Of a DNA stretch of 64,000 nt, positions 30,276-38,512 are shown one piece after another. Each line of letters begins with the position of its first letter. The stretch's first letter is position 1. Both the position numbers and the translations under genes were made by a program. Source of the DNA: Streptomyces mangrovisoli (GTDB taxonomy: Bacteria; Actinomycetota; Actinomycetes; Streptomycetales; Streptomycetaceae); contig NZ_LAVA02000038.1 of NCBI RefSeq assembly GCF_000974985.2, forward strand, positions 1 to 64,000, written 5' to 3'. The notes under the pieces are model-generated. The model was not told the DNA's origin. It saw only the letters and a program-made list of their open reading frames with translations, and ran no database searches.

Positions 30276-31598
30276 TCAGATCCGGTAGCGCCGCAGGGCC
30301 GGCATCGCTGCGGCCAGCGCCAGCATCACCACGACGACCAGCAGGCCGCCCGCGGTGACGGCGGTGCGCGCGCCGAAGGCCGAGCCCGCGGTGCCGTGCA
30401 GCACGTCCGCGAGGCGCGGGCCGCCCGCGACCACGACCGTGAAGACGCCCTGCATACGGCCGCGCATCTCGTCCGTCGCGGCGGACAGCAGGATCGCCCC
30501 GCGGAAGACCATGGACACCATGTCGGCGAGGCCCGCGACGGCGAGGAACCCGGTCGCGAGCCACAGGTTGCCGCTGAGGCCGAAGCCCGCCACCGCGAGG
30601 CCCCAGGCGACGACCGCGCCGATCACCATCCAGCCGTGCCGCCGGGCCCGCGAGAAGGTGCCGGAGAAGAGTCCGCCCAGCACCGCGCCGATCGGTATGG
30701 CCGCGAACAGCAGGCCGAGCGCGAGCCCCTCGCCGTAGGAGCCGTAGGTCTCCGCGGCGAGCTGCGGGAACAGGGCGCGCGGCATCCCGAAGACCATGGC
30801 GACGATGTCGGCCAGGAACGACAGCAGCAGCACCTTGTGCATCGACATGTAGCGGAAGCCCTCGACGATCGCCCGCACCCCGGCGCGCCGGGCCGCCGCG
30901 ATCGCGGTCGGGGGCAGCTTCGGCAGGCGGTAGACCGCCCACACCGTCACGCACAGCGCGAGCGCGTCGATCAGATACAGCTCGGGCAGTCCGATGACGG
31001 GGATCAGGGCGCCCGCGAGCAGCGGCCCGACCACCTGCCCCGTCTGCATGACGGTGGAGCCGAGCGCGTTGGCCGCGGGCAGCTGGGCCTCGGGCACCAG
31101 ACGGGCGATGGAGGCGTTGCGGGCCGGGGCGTTCAGGCCCCAGAACGCCTGCTGCATCGCGAGCAGCACCATCAGGGCGGCCACCGACTCCAGGCCGCCG
31201 ACGGCCTGGAGCCAGAACAGCAGCGAGGTCACCGCGATGCCGCAGTTGGTGATCAGCAGCAGCTTGCGGCGGTCCATGGTGTCGGCGACCGCGCCGCCCC
31301 ACAGCGCGAAGACGATCAGCGGCACCAGGCCGGCGAGGCTGGCGGCGCCCACCCAGGCGGAGGAGCCGGTGATGTCGTAGATCTGCTTCGGCACGGCGAC
31401 CGCGGTGAGCTGGCTGCCGACCGCGGTGACGATGGTGGAGGACCACAGGCGGCGGTAGGCGGGGATGCGCAGCGGGCGGGTGTCCATGGCCCACCGGCGC
31501 CAGCCGGCGCGCGGGGCGGCGGCGGGTTCGGAAGTCTGCCGCTGCGACGGCGGCTGGGTCTGGGTACTGTCGGCCGGACTGCTCTCGCTGGTGTCCAC
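30276..31598 (-). CDS. MFS transporter, EntS/MFS_3-like
   Basis: A 440-residue major facilitator with about 12 membrane segments after a 45-residue soluble N-terminus. PAYRRLWSSTIVTAVGSQLT opens the first helix. The motif between helices 2 and 3 reads GGAVADTMDRRKLL, the classic MFS loop pattern. The overall pattern matches the EntS-like exporters of siderophores and small lipophilic compounds; the substrate here is unknown. The GTG at 31598 is the farthest consistent start. The LysE-type gene lies 96 bases upstream on the same strand. Confidence 0.87.
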   Translation of the reverse strand: MDTSESSPADSTQTQPPSQRQTSEPAAAPRAGWRRWAMDTRPLRIPAYRRLWSSTIVTAVGSQLTAVAVPKQIYDITGSSAWVGAASLAGLVPLIVFALWGGAVADTMDRRKLLLITNCGIAVTSLLFWLQAVGGLESVAALMVLLAMQQAFWGLNAPARNASIARLVPEAQLPAANALGSTVMQTGQVVGPLLAGALIPVIGLPELYLIDALALCVTVWAVYRLPKLPPTAIAAARRAGVRAIVEGFRYMSMHKVLLLSFLADIVAMVFGMPRALFPQLAAETYGSYGEGLALGLLFAAIPIGAVLGGLFSGTFSRARRHGWMVIGAVVAWGLAVAGFGLSGNLWLATGFLAVAGLADMVSMVFRGAILLSAATDEMRGRMQGVFTVVVAGGPRLADVLHGTAGSAFGARTAVTAGGLLVVVVMLALAAAMPALRRYRI

Positions 31599-31694
31599 GG
31601 GTTCCCTGGTTGCTCGTTACATCTTTTTTCCAGGGTCACTATCGCAGTTTTTGCTGTGCACATGGAAACCGTGTTCGCGCCGGGGTCCGGGGCG

Positions 31695-32315
31695 TCAGCT
31701 TCCCACCGCCAGCGAGACGCCCAGGGTGATCATCGTGGCGGCGACCACGCCGTCCAGGGCCCGCCAGGCGGCCGGCCGGGACAGGAACCGGCTCAGCAGC
31801 CGGGCGCCGAAGCCCAGCGCGGCGAACCAGCACAGGCTGGCCAGCACCGCGCCGAGGCCGAACGTCCAGCGCAGCGCGCCCCGGTCGGCGGCGAGGGAGC
31901 CGAGCAGGAACACCGTGTCGAGGTAGACGTGCGGGTTGAGCCAGGTCATGGCGAGACAGGTCAGTACGGCGCGCTTGCGCGATCCGGCCGCCGCCCCCTC
32001 GGCGCGCAGCGCGTCGCCGCCGGGGCGCAGGACGCGCCGGGCGGCGAGGACGCCGTAGCAGACGAGGAACGCGCCGCCGATCCAGCCGACCGCGGTGACG
32101 GCGCCCGGCCACGCGACCACCACGGCGCCGACGCCGCCCACGCCCAGCGCGATGAGGACCGCGTCCGACAGGGCGCAGATGCCGACCACCGCGAGCACCG
32201 CGTCACGGCGGATGCCCTGGCGCAGCACGAAGGCGTTCTGGGCGCCGATGGCGACGATGAGCGACAGACCGGTGGCGAAGCCGGCGAGGGCGGTGGCGAG
32301 CGAGGCGTGGGACAT
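31695..32315 (-). CDS. LysE/ArgO-family amino acid exporter
   Basis: A 206-residue membrane protein with about six segments. IVAIGAQNAFVLRQGIRR at the N-terminus and MTWLNPHVYLDTV in the centre are the LysE/ArgO signatures for export of basic amino acids. The ATG at 32315 directly precedes the first hydrophobic segment. The divergent LysR-type gene at 32404 is the usual ArgP/LysG partner, and a 26-bp dyad lies between them, so basic-amino-acid-responsive induction is likely by analogy with LysG-LysE of Corynebacterium. Confidence 0.92.
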   Translation of the reverse strand: MSHASLATALAGFATGLSLIVAIGAQNAFVLRQGIRRDAVLAVVGICALSDAVLIALGVGGVGAVVVAWPGAVTAVGWIGGAFLVCYGVLAARRVLRPGGDALRAEGAAAGSRKRAVLTCLAMTWLNPHVYLDTVFLLGSLAADRGALRWTFGLGAVLASLCWFAALGFGARLLSRFLSRPAAWRALDGVVAATMITLGVSLAVGS

Positions 32316-32351
32316 GCTCCCGACGCTAGGCAATGGATCACCGCGGGTACA

Positions 32352-32377
32352 GCTAAAGATTCTTACGTATCATTAGC
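32352..32377. promoter_or_regulatory. LysR-type operator candidate (dyad)
   Basis: GCTAAAGAT (32352-32360) and ATCATTAGC (32369-32377) are inverted with one mismatch in nine around an eight-base A+T-rich spacer. The dyad lies midway between the lysE-like and lysR-like starts and probably overlaps both promoters. Confidence 0.6.
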
Positions 32378-32403
32378 ACCCGTGATGAGGACGTGATGAG
32401 GAC

Positions 32404-33306
32404 GTGATCCCGGACATTCCGCTGGAACAGGTGCGCACCCTGCTCGCGGTGGTGGACGAGGGGACCTTCGACGCGGCCGCGGCGGCGCTGCATCTGACGC
32501 CGTCGGCGGTGAGCCAGCGCATCAAGGCGCTGGAGCAGCGCACCGGCCGGGTCCTGCTGCTGCGCACCAAGCCGGTGCGGCCGACGGAGTCCGGCGAGGT
32601 GCTGGTGCGGCTGGCCCGGCAGCTGTCCCGGCTGGAGCGGGACGCGCGGGCCGAGCTGGGGCTGACCGGGGCCGGGGAGGCGACCCGGATCCCGATCGCG
32701 GTCAACGCCGACTCCCTGGCCACGTGGTTCCTGCGCGCCCTGACCCGGGTGCCGCGGCGGCCGTTGCTCTCCTTCGAGCTGCACCGGGAGGACGAGGCGC
32801 ACACGGCGGCCCTGCTGCGCGAGGGGCGGGTGATGGCCGCGGTGACCTCGTCGGCCGATCCGGTGCCGGGCTGTTCGGTGCGGGCGCTGGGCCGGATGCG
32901 GTATCTGCCCGTCGCGAGCCCCGGCTTCGCCGCGGAGTATCTGGACGGGCCGTTGCGGGACACCCTGCTCGTCGCGCCCGTCGTCGTGTTCGACCGGCGC
33001 GACGACTTCCAGGACGCGTTCGTACGGGGCCTGCGCCAGGGGCACGGCGGGGCGAGCGCGGCCCGCCACCACGTGCCCACCTCGGAGGGGTTCGTGGAGG
33101 CCGTCGCGGCGGGGCTCGGCTGGGGCATGGTGCCGGAGGCCCAGGCCGGACCGCTGCTGCGCGCGGGCCGCCTGGTGACCCTCGCCCCGGAGCGGGCCGT
33201 GGACGTGCCGCTGTACTGGCAGCAGTGGCGCCTGGACTCCCCCGCGCTGCTGGCGGTCGCGGACACGGTTGCGACGACGGCGGCGGGGGCGCTGCGGACG
33301 GGGTGA
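32404..33306 (+). CDS. LysR-family regulator, ArgP/LysG type
   Basis: A 300-residue LysR protein: winged HTH at residues about 5-62 (DAAAAALHLTPSAVSQRIKALEQ) and the effector domain from about 88. The overall match is to ArgP/LysG, activators of arginine/lysine exporters. It faces the LysE-type gene. GTG at 32404 is the only consistent start. The sequence before it is an exact tandem duplication of the 11-mer GTGATGAGGAC (32382-32403), so the GAGG ribosome site is also duplicated. Confidence 0.92.
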   Translation: MIPDIPLEQVRTLLAVVDEGTFDAAAAALHLTPSAVSQRIKALEQRTGRVLLLRTKPVRPTESGEVLVRLARQLSRLERDARAELGLTGAGEATRIPIAVNADSLATWFLRALTRVPRRPLLSFELHREDEAHTAALLREGRVMAAVTSSADPVPGCSVRALGRMRYLPVASPGFAAEYLDGPLRDTLLVAPVVVFDRRDDFQDAFVRGLRQGHGGASAARHHVPTSEGFVEAVAAGLGWGMVPEAQAGPLLRAGRLVTLAPERAVDVPLYWQQWRLDSPALLAVADTVATTAAGALRTG

Positions 33307-33359
33307 CCGCCCGCGTCCGCCGCGGTCACGCGAAACACCCGCCCGCGCGCCCCTGGGGA

Positions 33360-33540
33360 GGTTCGGCCTGAGCCCCGACAGGGGCGCGAGGAACTGCGCG
33401 AACAACCACGACGCACCCGCACGTGCCTGCCCGCGGGCCCGTGGGGGCCGAGCGCGCAGTTCCCCGCGCCCCTGACGGGGCTCAGGCCGAACACCCCAGG
33501 GGCGCGAGGAACTGCGCGAACAACCACGACGCACCCGCAC
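33360..33540. repeat. Three copies of the dispersed palindromic element; 40-bp arms
   Basis: Between the convergent lysR and tetR genes. The segment 33360-33400 is the inverted complement of 33452-33492 (38 of 40 positions), forming a large cruciform/hairpin with a loop of about 52 bases. A third copy at 33497-33540 is an exact 44-bp direct repeat of 33379-33422. The core of each is GCGCAGTTCC(C/T)CGCGCCCCT. It may serve as a bidirectional transcription end. Confidence 0.85.
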
Positions 33541-33596
33541 CCGCCCGACCGCGACCCGGCGGGAGCCGCCCGGCGGGAGCCGCCCGGTGGCAGCCG

Positions 33597-34319
33597 CTAG
33601 CGGGGCGGCACGGCGGTCGCGTAGGCCGACAGTTGTGCCGACACGCTGTCCAGCAGCATGTCCAGCGCCGTCGGATACGCGCTGGTGACCATCCGGGTCG
33701 CCAGCAGCGGCGCCGCCTCCGCGATCCGCGGATGCGTCGCGCGCGGCAGCCGGGCGTACGTCGAGCGCCAGACCGCCTCGTCGGCCCGCAGGGTCGCGCT
33801 CGGCAGGGCCAGCGACGCCGAGTCGAGCGCCGCGAACGCGAGCGTCTGGTCGATGAAGGCGTGATAGATCCGCACCGTGTCCGGGACCGGGAACCCCGCG
33901 CTCCGCAGCACGTCGAGGACGGCCTCGTCGGCGGCCAGTTCGTGGACCCGCCCGGTGACCCGGCTGGTGGTCAGCAGCGCGGCCTGCGGATGGGCGACGT
34001 ACGCGGCATGGATGCGCAGCCCGATCTCCCGCAGGTCCGCGCGCCACCGCCCGCTCGGTTCCCAGCCGTCCAGCGCCTGCCCGATGAGGGCGTCGCCGAT
34101 CGCGAGGGTCAGGTCGTCCATGCCGCGGAAGTAGCGGTAGAGCGCGCTCGGGTCGCAGTCGAGCGCGAGGCCCAGGCGGCGGGCGGTGAGGCCGGCGCTG
34201 CCGTGCTCGCGCAGCATCCGCAGCGCGGTCCCCACGATCAGGCGCTCCGAGAGCACGACGCCGCTGCGGGTGGGCCGTCTGCGCCGCCGCTTCTCCTCCG
34301 GTACGACCTGTTTGGGCAC
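33597..34319 (-). CDS. TetR-family transcriptional regulator
   Basis: A 240-residue TetR protein with a basic N-terminal tail (EEKRRRRRPTRSG) and the HTH at about residues 38-70 (LTARRLGLALDCDPSALYRYFRG). The ligand domain is not diagnostic. The GTG start at 34319 has AGGAGGGG close upstream. It is divergent from the saccharopine-dehydrogenase-like gene across about 120 bases and so probably controls it and itself. Confidence 0.9.
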   Translation of the reverse strand: MPKQVVPEEKRRRRRPTRSGVVLSERLIVGTALRMLREHGSAGLTARRLGLALDCDPSALYRYFRGMDDLTLAIGDALIGQALDGWEPSGRWRADLREIGLRIHAAYVAHPQAALLTTSRVTGRVHELAADEAVLDVLRSAGFPVPDTVRIYHAFIDQTLAFAALDSASLALPSATLRADEAVWRSTYARLPRATHPRIAEAAPLLATRMVTSAYPTALDMLLDSVSAQLSAYATAVPPR

Positions 34320-34346
34320 CGCCCCTCCTCGGATTCACCCGCTGTC

Positions 34347-34364
34347 GCCAACTCTTATGCCAAC
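34347..34364. promoter_or_regulatory. Candidate operator: GCCAAC-N6-GCCAAC
   Basis: A direct repeat of GCCAAC with a 12-bp period surrounds TCTTAT in the divergent TetR/saccharopine-dehydrogenase-like promoter. A TTGACC hexamer follows at 34370. TetR sites are usually palindromic, so this could equally be promoter sequence. Confidence 0.3.
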
Positions 34365-34438
34365 GCGATTGACCTTACGCCACCCCGGGCATTGCATCGA
34401 GGTCGAAGCGAAGCAACCGGAGGAAAGGAGTTCTCGCC

Positions 34439-35653
34439 ATGCGTGTCCTGCTCGTGGGAGCCGGCGGGGTGGGCAGCGCGATCGCCCGGATCGCGGCGCG
34501 CCGACCGTTCTTCGAGGCGATGGTGGTCGCCGACTACGACCGGGGGCGGGCCGAAGCCGCCGTCGCGGCCGTCGGCGACGACCGGTTCACCGCGGAGCGG
34601 GTGGACGCGAACGACCGGGCGGCCGTCGGGGAGCTGCTGACCCGGCACGGGTGCGACGTCCTGCTGAACGCGACCGACCCGCGGTTCGTGATGCCGCTCT
34701 TCGAAGCGGCCCGCGGCGCCGGGGCCAACTATGTCGACATGGCGATGTCGCTGTCGCATCCGCACCCGGAACGTCCGCACGAGGAGTGCGGGGTCAAGCT
34801 CGGCGACGACCAGTTCGCGCAGGCCGACGACTGGGAGAAGGCCGGGGCGCTCGCCCTCGTCGGCATGGGCGTGGAGCCCGGCCTGTCCGACGTCTTCGCC
34901 CGGCACGCGGCGGACGAGCTGTTCGACACGATCGAGGAGATCGGCGTCCGCGACGGCGCGAACCTGACCGTGGACGGCTACGACTTCGCCCCGTCGTTCT
35001 CCATCTGGACCACGATCGAGGAGTGCCTGAACCCGCCGGTCGTGCACGAGGCGGGCCGCGGCTGGTTCACCACCGCGCCGTTCAGCGAGCCGGAGGTGTT
35101 CGACTTCCCGGAGGGCATCGGGCCGGTCGAGTGCGTCAACGTGGAGCACGAGGAGGTGCTGCTGATCCCCCGCTGGATCGACGCGGGCCGCGTGACCTTC
35201 AAGTACGGCCTCGGCACCGAGTTCATCGAGACCCTGCGCACCCTGCACCTGCTCGGCCTGGACCGCACCGAGCCGGTCACCGTGCCGGGCCCCGACGGAC
35301 CGGTCGCCGTCTCGCCCCGCGACGTCGTCGCCGCCTGCCTGCCCGACCCCGCGACGCTGGGCGAGCGGATGCACGGCAAGACCTGCGCGGGCACGTGGGT
35401 GCGCGGCACCAAGGACGGCGCGCCGCGCGAGGTGTACCTGTACCACGTGGTCGACAACCAGTGGTCGATGGCGGAGTACGGCTCCCAGGCGGTGGTGTGG
35501 CAGACCGCGATCAACCCGGTGGTGGCGCTGGAACTCCTCGCGACCAGCGCGTGGACGGGCAGCGGGGTCCTCGGCCCGGAGGCCTTCCCGGCCCGCCCGT
35601 TCCTGGACCTGCTGACGGAGTACGGCTCTCCGTGGGGGATGCGGGAGCAGTAG
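34439..35653 (+). CDS. Saccharopine dehydrogenase-family oxidoreductase
   Basis: A 404-residue NAD(P)-dependent enzyme of the saccharopine / carboxynorspermidine dehydrogenase superfamily. The Rossmann motif VLLVGAGGVGSAIA is at residues 3-16, followed by NATDPRFVMPLFEAA, NYVDMAMS, and GMGVEPGLSDVFARHAA in the catalytic domain. The reaction would be reductive coupling of an amino acid amine with an aldehyde or oxoacid, or the reverse, but the substrate is not evident. The ATG follows GGAGGAAAGGAG. Its divergence from a TetR gene implies inducible expression. Confidence 0.88.
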   Translation: MRVLLVGAGGVGSAIARIAARRPFFEAMVVADYDRGRAEAAVAAVGDDRFTAERVDANDRAAVGELLTRHGCDVLLNATDPRFVMPLFEAARGAGANYVDMAMSLSHPHPERPHEECGVKLGDDQFAQADDWEKAGALALVGMGVEPGLSDVFARHAADELFDTIEEIGVRDGANLTVDGYDFAPSFSIWTTIEECLNPPVVHEAGRGWFTTAPFSEPEVFDFPEGIGPVECVNVEHEEVLLIPRWIDAGRVTFKYGLGTEFIETLRTLHLLGLDRTEPVTVPGPDGPVAVSPRDVVAACLPDPATLGERMHGKTCAGTWVRGTKDGAPREVYLYHVVDNQWSMAEYGSQAVVWQTAINPVVALELLATSAWTGSGVLGPEAFPARPFLDLLTEYGSPWGMREQ

Positions 35654-35682
35654 GCGCACCGACCCCACCTCGGCGCCGCGCG

Positions 35683-35730
35683 GGAGGCCGGGCAGACAGG
35701 AGGCCGGGCGGACGGGAAGCAGGGCGGGCG
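35683..35730. repeat. Tandem repeat, 16 bp x 3
   Basis: Units begin at 35683, 35699 and 35715 (GGAGGCCGGGC(A/G)GAC consensus; third copy GGAAGCAGGGCGGGC). They lie between the convergent dehydrogenase and histidine kinase genes and end four bases before the kinase stop codon. Confidence 0.75.
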
Positions 35731-35733
35731 GGG

Positions 35734-37596
35734 TCAGACCGGGGGCGGCGTCGGCGCCCCGTCAGGGTCCGGCGCCGCCGCCGGTGCGCGCGAGCCGGGC
35801 AGCCGGAGGGTGAACACCGCCCCGGCGCCCGGCTCGCTCGCCGCCTCGGCCGTGCCGCCGTGCGCCGCCAGCAGATGGCGCACGATCGGCAGGCCGAGAC
35901 CGCTGCCCCCGGTACGGCGGCTGCGGGACTTCTCGGCGCGCCAGAAGCGGTCGAAGACCTGCGGCAGGTCCTCGGGCGCGATGCCGCCGCCGGTGTCCGC
36001 GACCGTCAGCACGACGTCGTCGCCGTCGCGGCGGGCGCCGAGCGTGACGGTGCCGCCCGCGGGGGTGTGCCGCAGCGCGTTGGAGACCAGGTTGCCGAGC
36101 GCCTGCCGCATCCGTACCGGGTCGGCCGCCAGCCAGGGCGTGCCCGACACCTCGGTGACCAGGGTGACGTCGGCGGCGTCGGCGGCCACGCGGTGGGCGG
36201 CGGCCACCTGGCCGAGCAGTTCGTCGGCGCGCAGCGGCTCCGGGTGCAGCCGCAGGGTGCCGGCGTCGGCGGCCGCGAGGTCCTGGAGGTCGTCGATGAC
36301 GCGCTGGAGGACGACGGCCTCCTCGTGCAGCGAGGCGAGCAGCGCGGCGTCCGCCTCGACGACGCCGTCCCGGGTCACCTCCAGCCAGCCGCGGATGTTG
36401 GTGAGCGGGCTGCGCAGCTCGTGGGCGATGTCGCTGACCATCGCCTTGCGCTGGGCCTCCAGGCGCTCCCGGCGCTCGGTGAGGTCGTTGAACGCCTCGG
36501 CGAGGATGCCGGTCTCGTCCCGGGTGGTGACCGGTACCCGCACATGGCGTTCGGGCGGCTGCTGGGCGGCCGCGGTCAGGGCGCGCAGCGGCCGTACCAG
36601 CCGGGTGGCGATGACGGCGGTCACGGCGACCGTGACGGCGAGGACCAGCCCCGCGGCGCCGACGATCTTCGCCTTGTTCGCCGGTGACATGTCGAAGCGG
36701 GGCCCGGTGCGGTCGCCGCCGCCCAGGAACAGCTGGGCCACGGGGGCGACGTAGGGATCCAGCTGGGCACGGCGGGCGCTGTCCGCGCAGGCCTCGGCCC
36801 GGCGTTCGGCGGCGGCGTCGCCCTGGCGCGCGAACTTTCCGAGCAGCACCTGGTCGTCCTGGCCCTGCGCCCCGGGCTCCATCCAGAGCATCACCGGGAC
36901 GTGCGGCAGGTGCTGTGCGTCCAGGCAGGCGTTGACCCGGCCGTTCAGGTCGGTCAGGGCCCGTGTCTCCGTGCGGGTCGGGGTGTTGAGCCTGCCGTCG
37001 GCGCAGGCGTCGGGGACGTAGTCCGACAGCGCCGAGCCGTCGGGGCGGGTGAGCACCGGGCGGCCGCTGGGGGTGCGCTCGACGGCGGTGGCGATGCCGT
37101 TGTCCCGGAAGCAGCGCTGCCGCCGCCCGGCGAGCGCGTCGAGCGTCGCGCGTTCCTTCGCCGTGACGCGGTACGGCCCCACCGCGCGCGGGTCGATGCC
37201 GCTGAGCTGGGCCCCGGGTTCGGTGTAGGTGTCGCTGTGCAGCGGGTCGACGGTGGCGGCGGCGCCGGTGGGCAGCGGGGTGCCGCGGGACGCGGAGTCG
37301 GCGATCAGGGTGCGGTCGGCGGTGGTCAGCGCGATGCGCCTGCCGGTGCTCGCGGCCAGGGCACGCACGGTCGGCGCGACCCCGCGCCAGTCGCGGTGGG
37401 TCGCCGCGTAGCCGCTGAGGCGGGCCACGATGTCCATGTCCTGGGCGAGGTCCTGGCCCTGTTCCTCCCGGATGGCGCGGGTGGTCGTCGCGACCGCCAG
37501 CCAGGCGGTGGCCGCGACGGAGCACACGGCGATCAGGGCCGAGGCGAAGAGCAGCCGGACGAGCAGGCGCTTGCGCAGGGGTATGCGGGGGCTCAC
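35734..37596 (-). CDS. Membrane sensor histidine kinase
   Basis: A 620-residue two-helix sensor kinase. One membrane helix is at about residues 12-34, followed by an extracytoplasmic domain of about 270 residues with four Cys (QRCFRDNG, DACADG, NACLDAQ, EACADS), a second helix at about 300-323, HAMP, HisKA with the phospho-acceptor His in SDIAHELRSPL (near 389), and HATPase_c with DTGGGI and GGSGLGLPI. The paired cysteines suggest disulfides in the sensor domain. The GTG overlaps the response regulator stop as GTGA, so it is co-translated with its partner. Its signal is unknown. Confidence 0.9.
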   Translation of the reverse strand: MSPRIPLRKRLLVRLLFASALIAVCSVAATAWLAVATTTRAIREEQGQDLAQDMDIVARLSGYAATHRDWRGVAPTVRALAASTGRRIALTTADRTLIADSASRGTPLPTGAAATVDPLHSDTYTEPGAQLSGIDPRAVGPYRVTAKERATLDALAGRRQRCFRDNGIATAVERTPSGRPVLTRPDGSALSDYVPDACADGRLNTPTRTETRALTDLNGRVNACLDAQHLPHVPVMLWMEPGAQGQDDQVLLGKFARQGDAAAERRAEACADSARRAQLDPYVAPVAQLFLGGGDRTGPRFDMSPANKAKIVGAAGLVLAVTVAVTAVIATRLVRPLRALTAAAQQPPERHVRVPVTTRDETGILAEAFNDLTERRERLEAQRKAMVSDIAHELRSPLTNIRGWLEVTRDGVVEADAALLASLHEEAVVLQRVIDDLQDLAAADAGTLRLHPEPLRADELLGQVAAAHRVAADAADVTLVTEVSGTPWLAADPVRMRQALGNLVSNALRHTPAGGTVTLGARRDGDDVVLTVADTGGGIAPEDLPQVFDRFWRAEKSRSRRTGGSGLGLPIVRHLLAAHGGTAEAASEPGAGAVFTLRLPGSRAPAAAPDPDGAPTPPPV

Positions 37597-38303
37597 CCGC
37601 GGCCGCCGCTCAGTTTGTAGCCGACGCCGAAGACCGTCAGCAGGCGCACGGGGCGGCGCGGGTCGGCCTCGGTCTTCTTGCGCAGGTTCATGATGTGGAC
37701 GTCGACCGCCCGTTCCGTGGACGACCGGTCGGTGCCGCGGGTGCACTCCAGCAACTGCCGCCGGGTGAAGACCCGTTCGGGTTCGGCTGCCATCGCGAGA
37801 AGGATCTCGAACTCGGCCGGGGTGCACTCCACCGCGACCCCGTCGCAGCGCACCTCGTGCCGCACCGGGTCGACCTCGATGCCCGCGGCCCGTACGGCCG
37901 GGTCGCCGCGCCGCCCGTCGGCGCCACGACCGCTGCGCCGCAGCACGGTGCGGATGCGGGCCATCAGCTCACGCGGGCTGTAGGGCTTGGTCATGTAGTC
38001 GTCGGCACCGAGGTCGAGGCCGCGCAGCAGGGCCTCCTCGTCGGCGCGGGCGGTGAGCATCAGCACGGGCAGGTCGGCGCGGTGCGGGCCGTCGCCGCGC
38101 AGCGCCCGGCACACGCCGAAGCCGTCGAGCACCGGCAGCATCAGATCGAGGACGAGCAGGTCCGGTCCGAGCCTGCGGGCGGCGTCGAGGGCGGCCGCGC
38201 CGTCGTGCACGACGGCGGCGGTGTGCCCCTCGGCGAGCAGGGACCGGCGGATCAGCTCGGCCTGCATCGGGTCGTCCTCGGCGACCAGTACATGTGCGCA
38301 CAC
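37593..38303 (-). CDS. OmpR/PhoB-family response regulator
   Basis: A 236-residue regulator with a receiver (AEDDPM acidic pair, acceptor Asp in LLVLDLMLPVLDG, Thr in MLTAR, Lys in DYMTKPYSP) and a C-terminal winged helix (about 135-233, ending TVFGVGYKLSGGRG). It is partnered with the kinase immediately downstream. The GTG at 38303 begins just ahead of the first receiver strand. The upstream gap carries an inverted pair of the dispersed element. Confidence 0.93.
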   Translation of the reverse strand: MCAHVLVAEDDPMQAELIRRSLLAEGHTAAVVHDGAAALDAARRLGPDLLVLDLMLPVLDGFGVCRALRGDGPHRADLPVLMLTARADEEALLRGLDLGADDYMTKPYSPRELMARIRTVLRRSGRGADGRRGDPAVRAAGIEVDPVRHEVRCDGVAVECTPAEFEILLAMAAEPERVFTRRQLLECTRGTDRSSTERAVDVHIMNLRKKTEADPRRPVRLLTVFGVGYKLSGGRG

Positions 38304-38374
38304 GCGGCGGAATCCTAAGCGGTCGGGGGACGGCGGTGCTCCTGGGTTCTCGCCTGCGGGCCGGTGGGGCCGTT

Positions 38375-38441
38375 CGCGCGGCTCCCCGCGCCCCTTCGAA
38401 GGCCGGCCGTCGCCTGCCTAAGGGGCGCGGGGAACCGCGCG
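38375..38441. repeat. Inverted pair of the dispersed palindromic element
   Basis: CGCGCGGCTCCCCGCGCCCC (from 38375) and its complement at 38420-38441 match at 21 of 22 positions around a 23-base loop. It lies between the transpeptidase-like gene's end and the response regulator's start, both on the reverse strand, so it can end the transcript of the former. Confidence 0.85.
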
Positions 38442-38512
38442 ATCAGCCGCCGCGGACCCGCACGCGACCACCGAGGAGCCGGCGCGTCCGGTGCCGGACT
38501 GGCGGACGGCGG

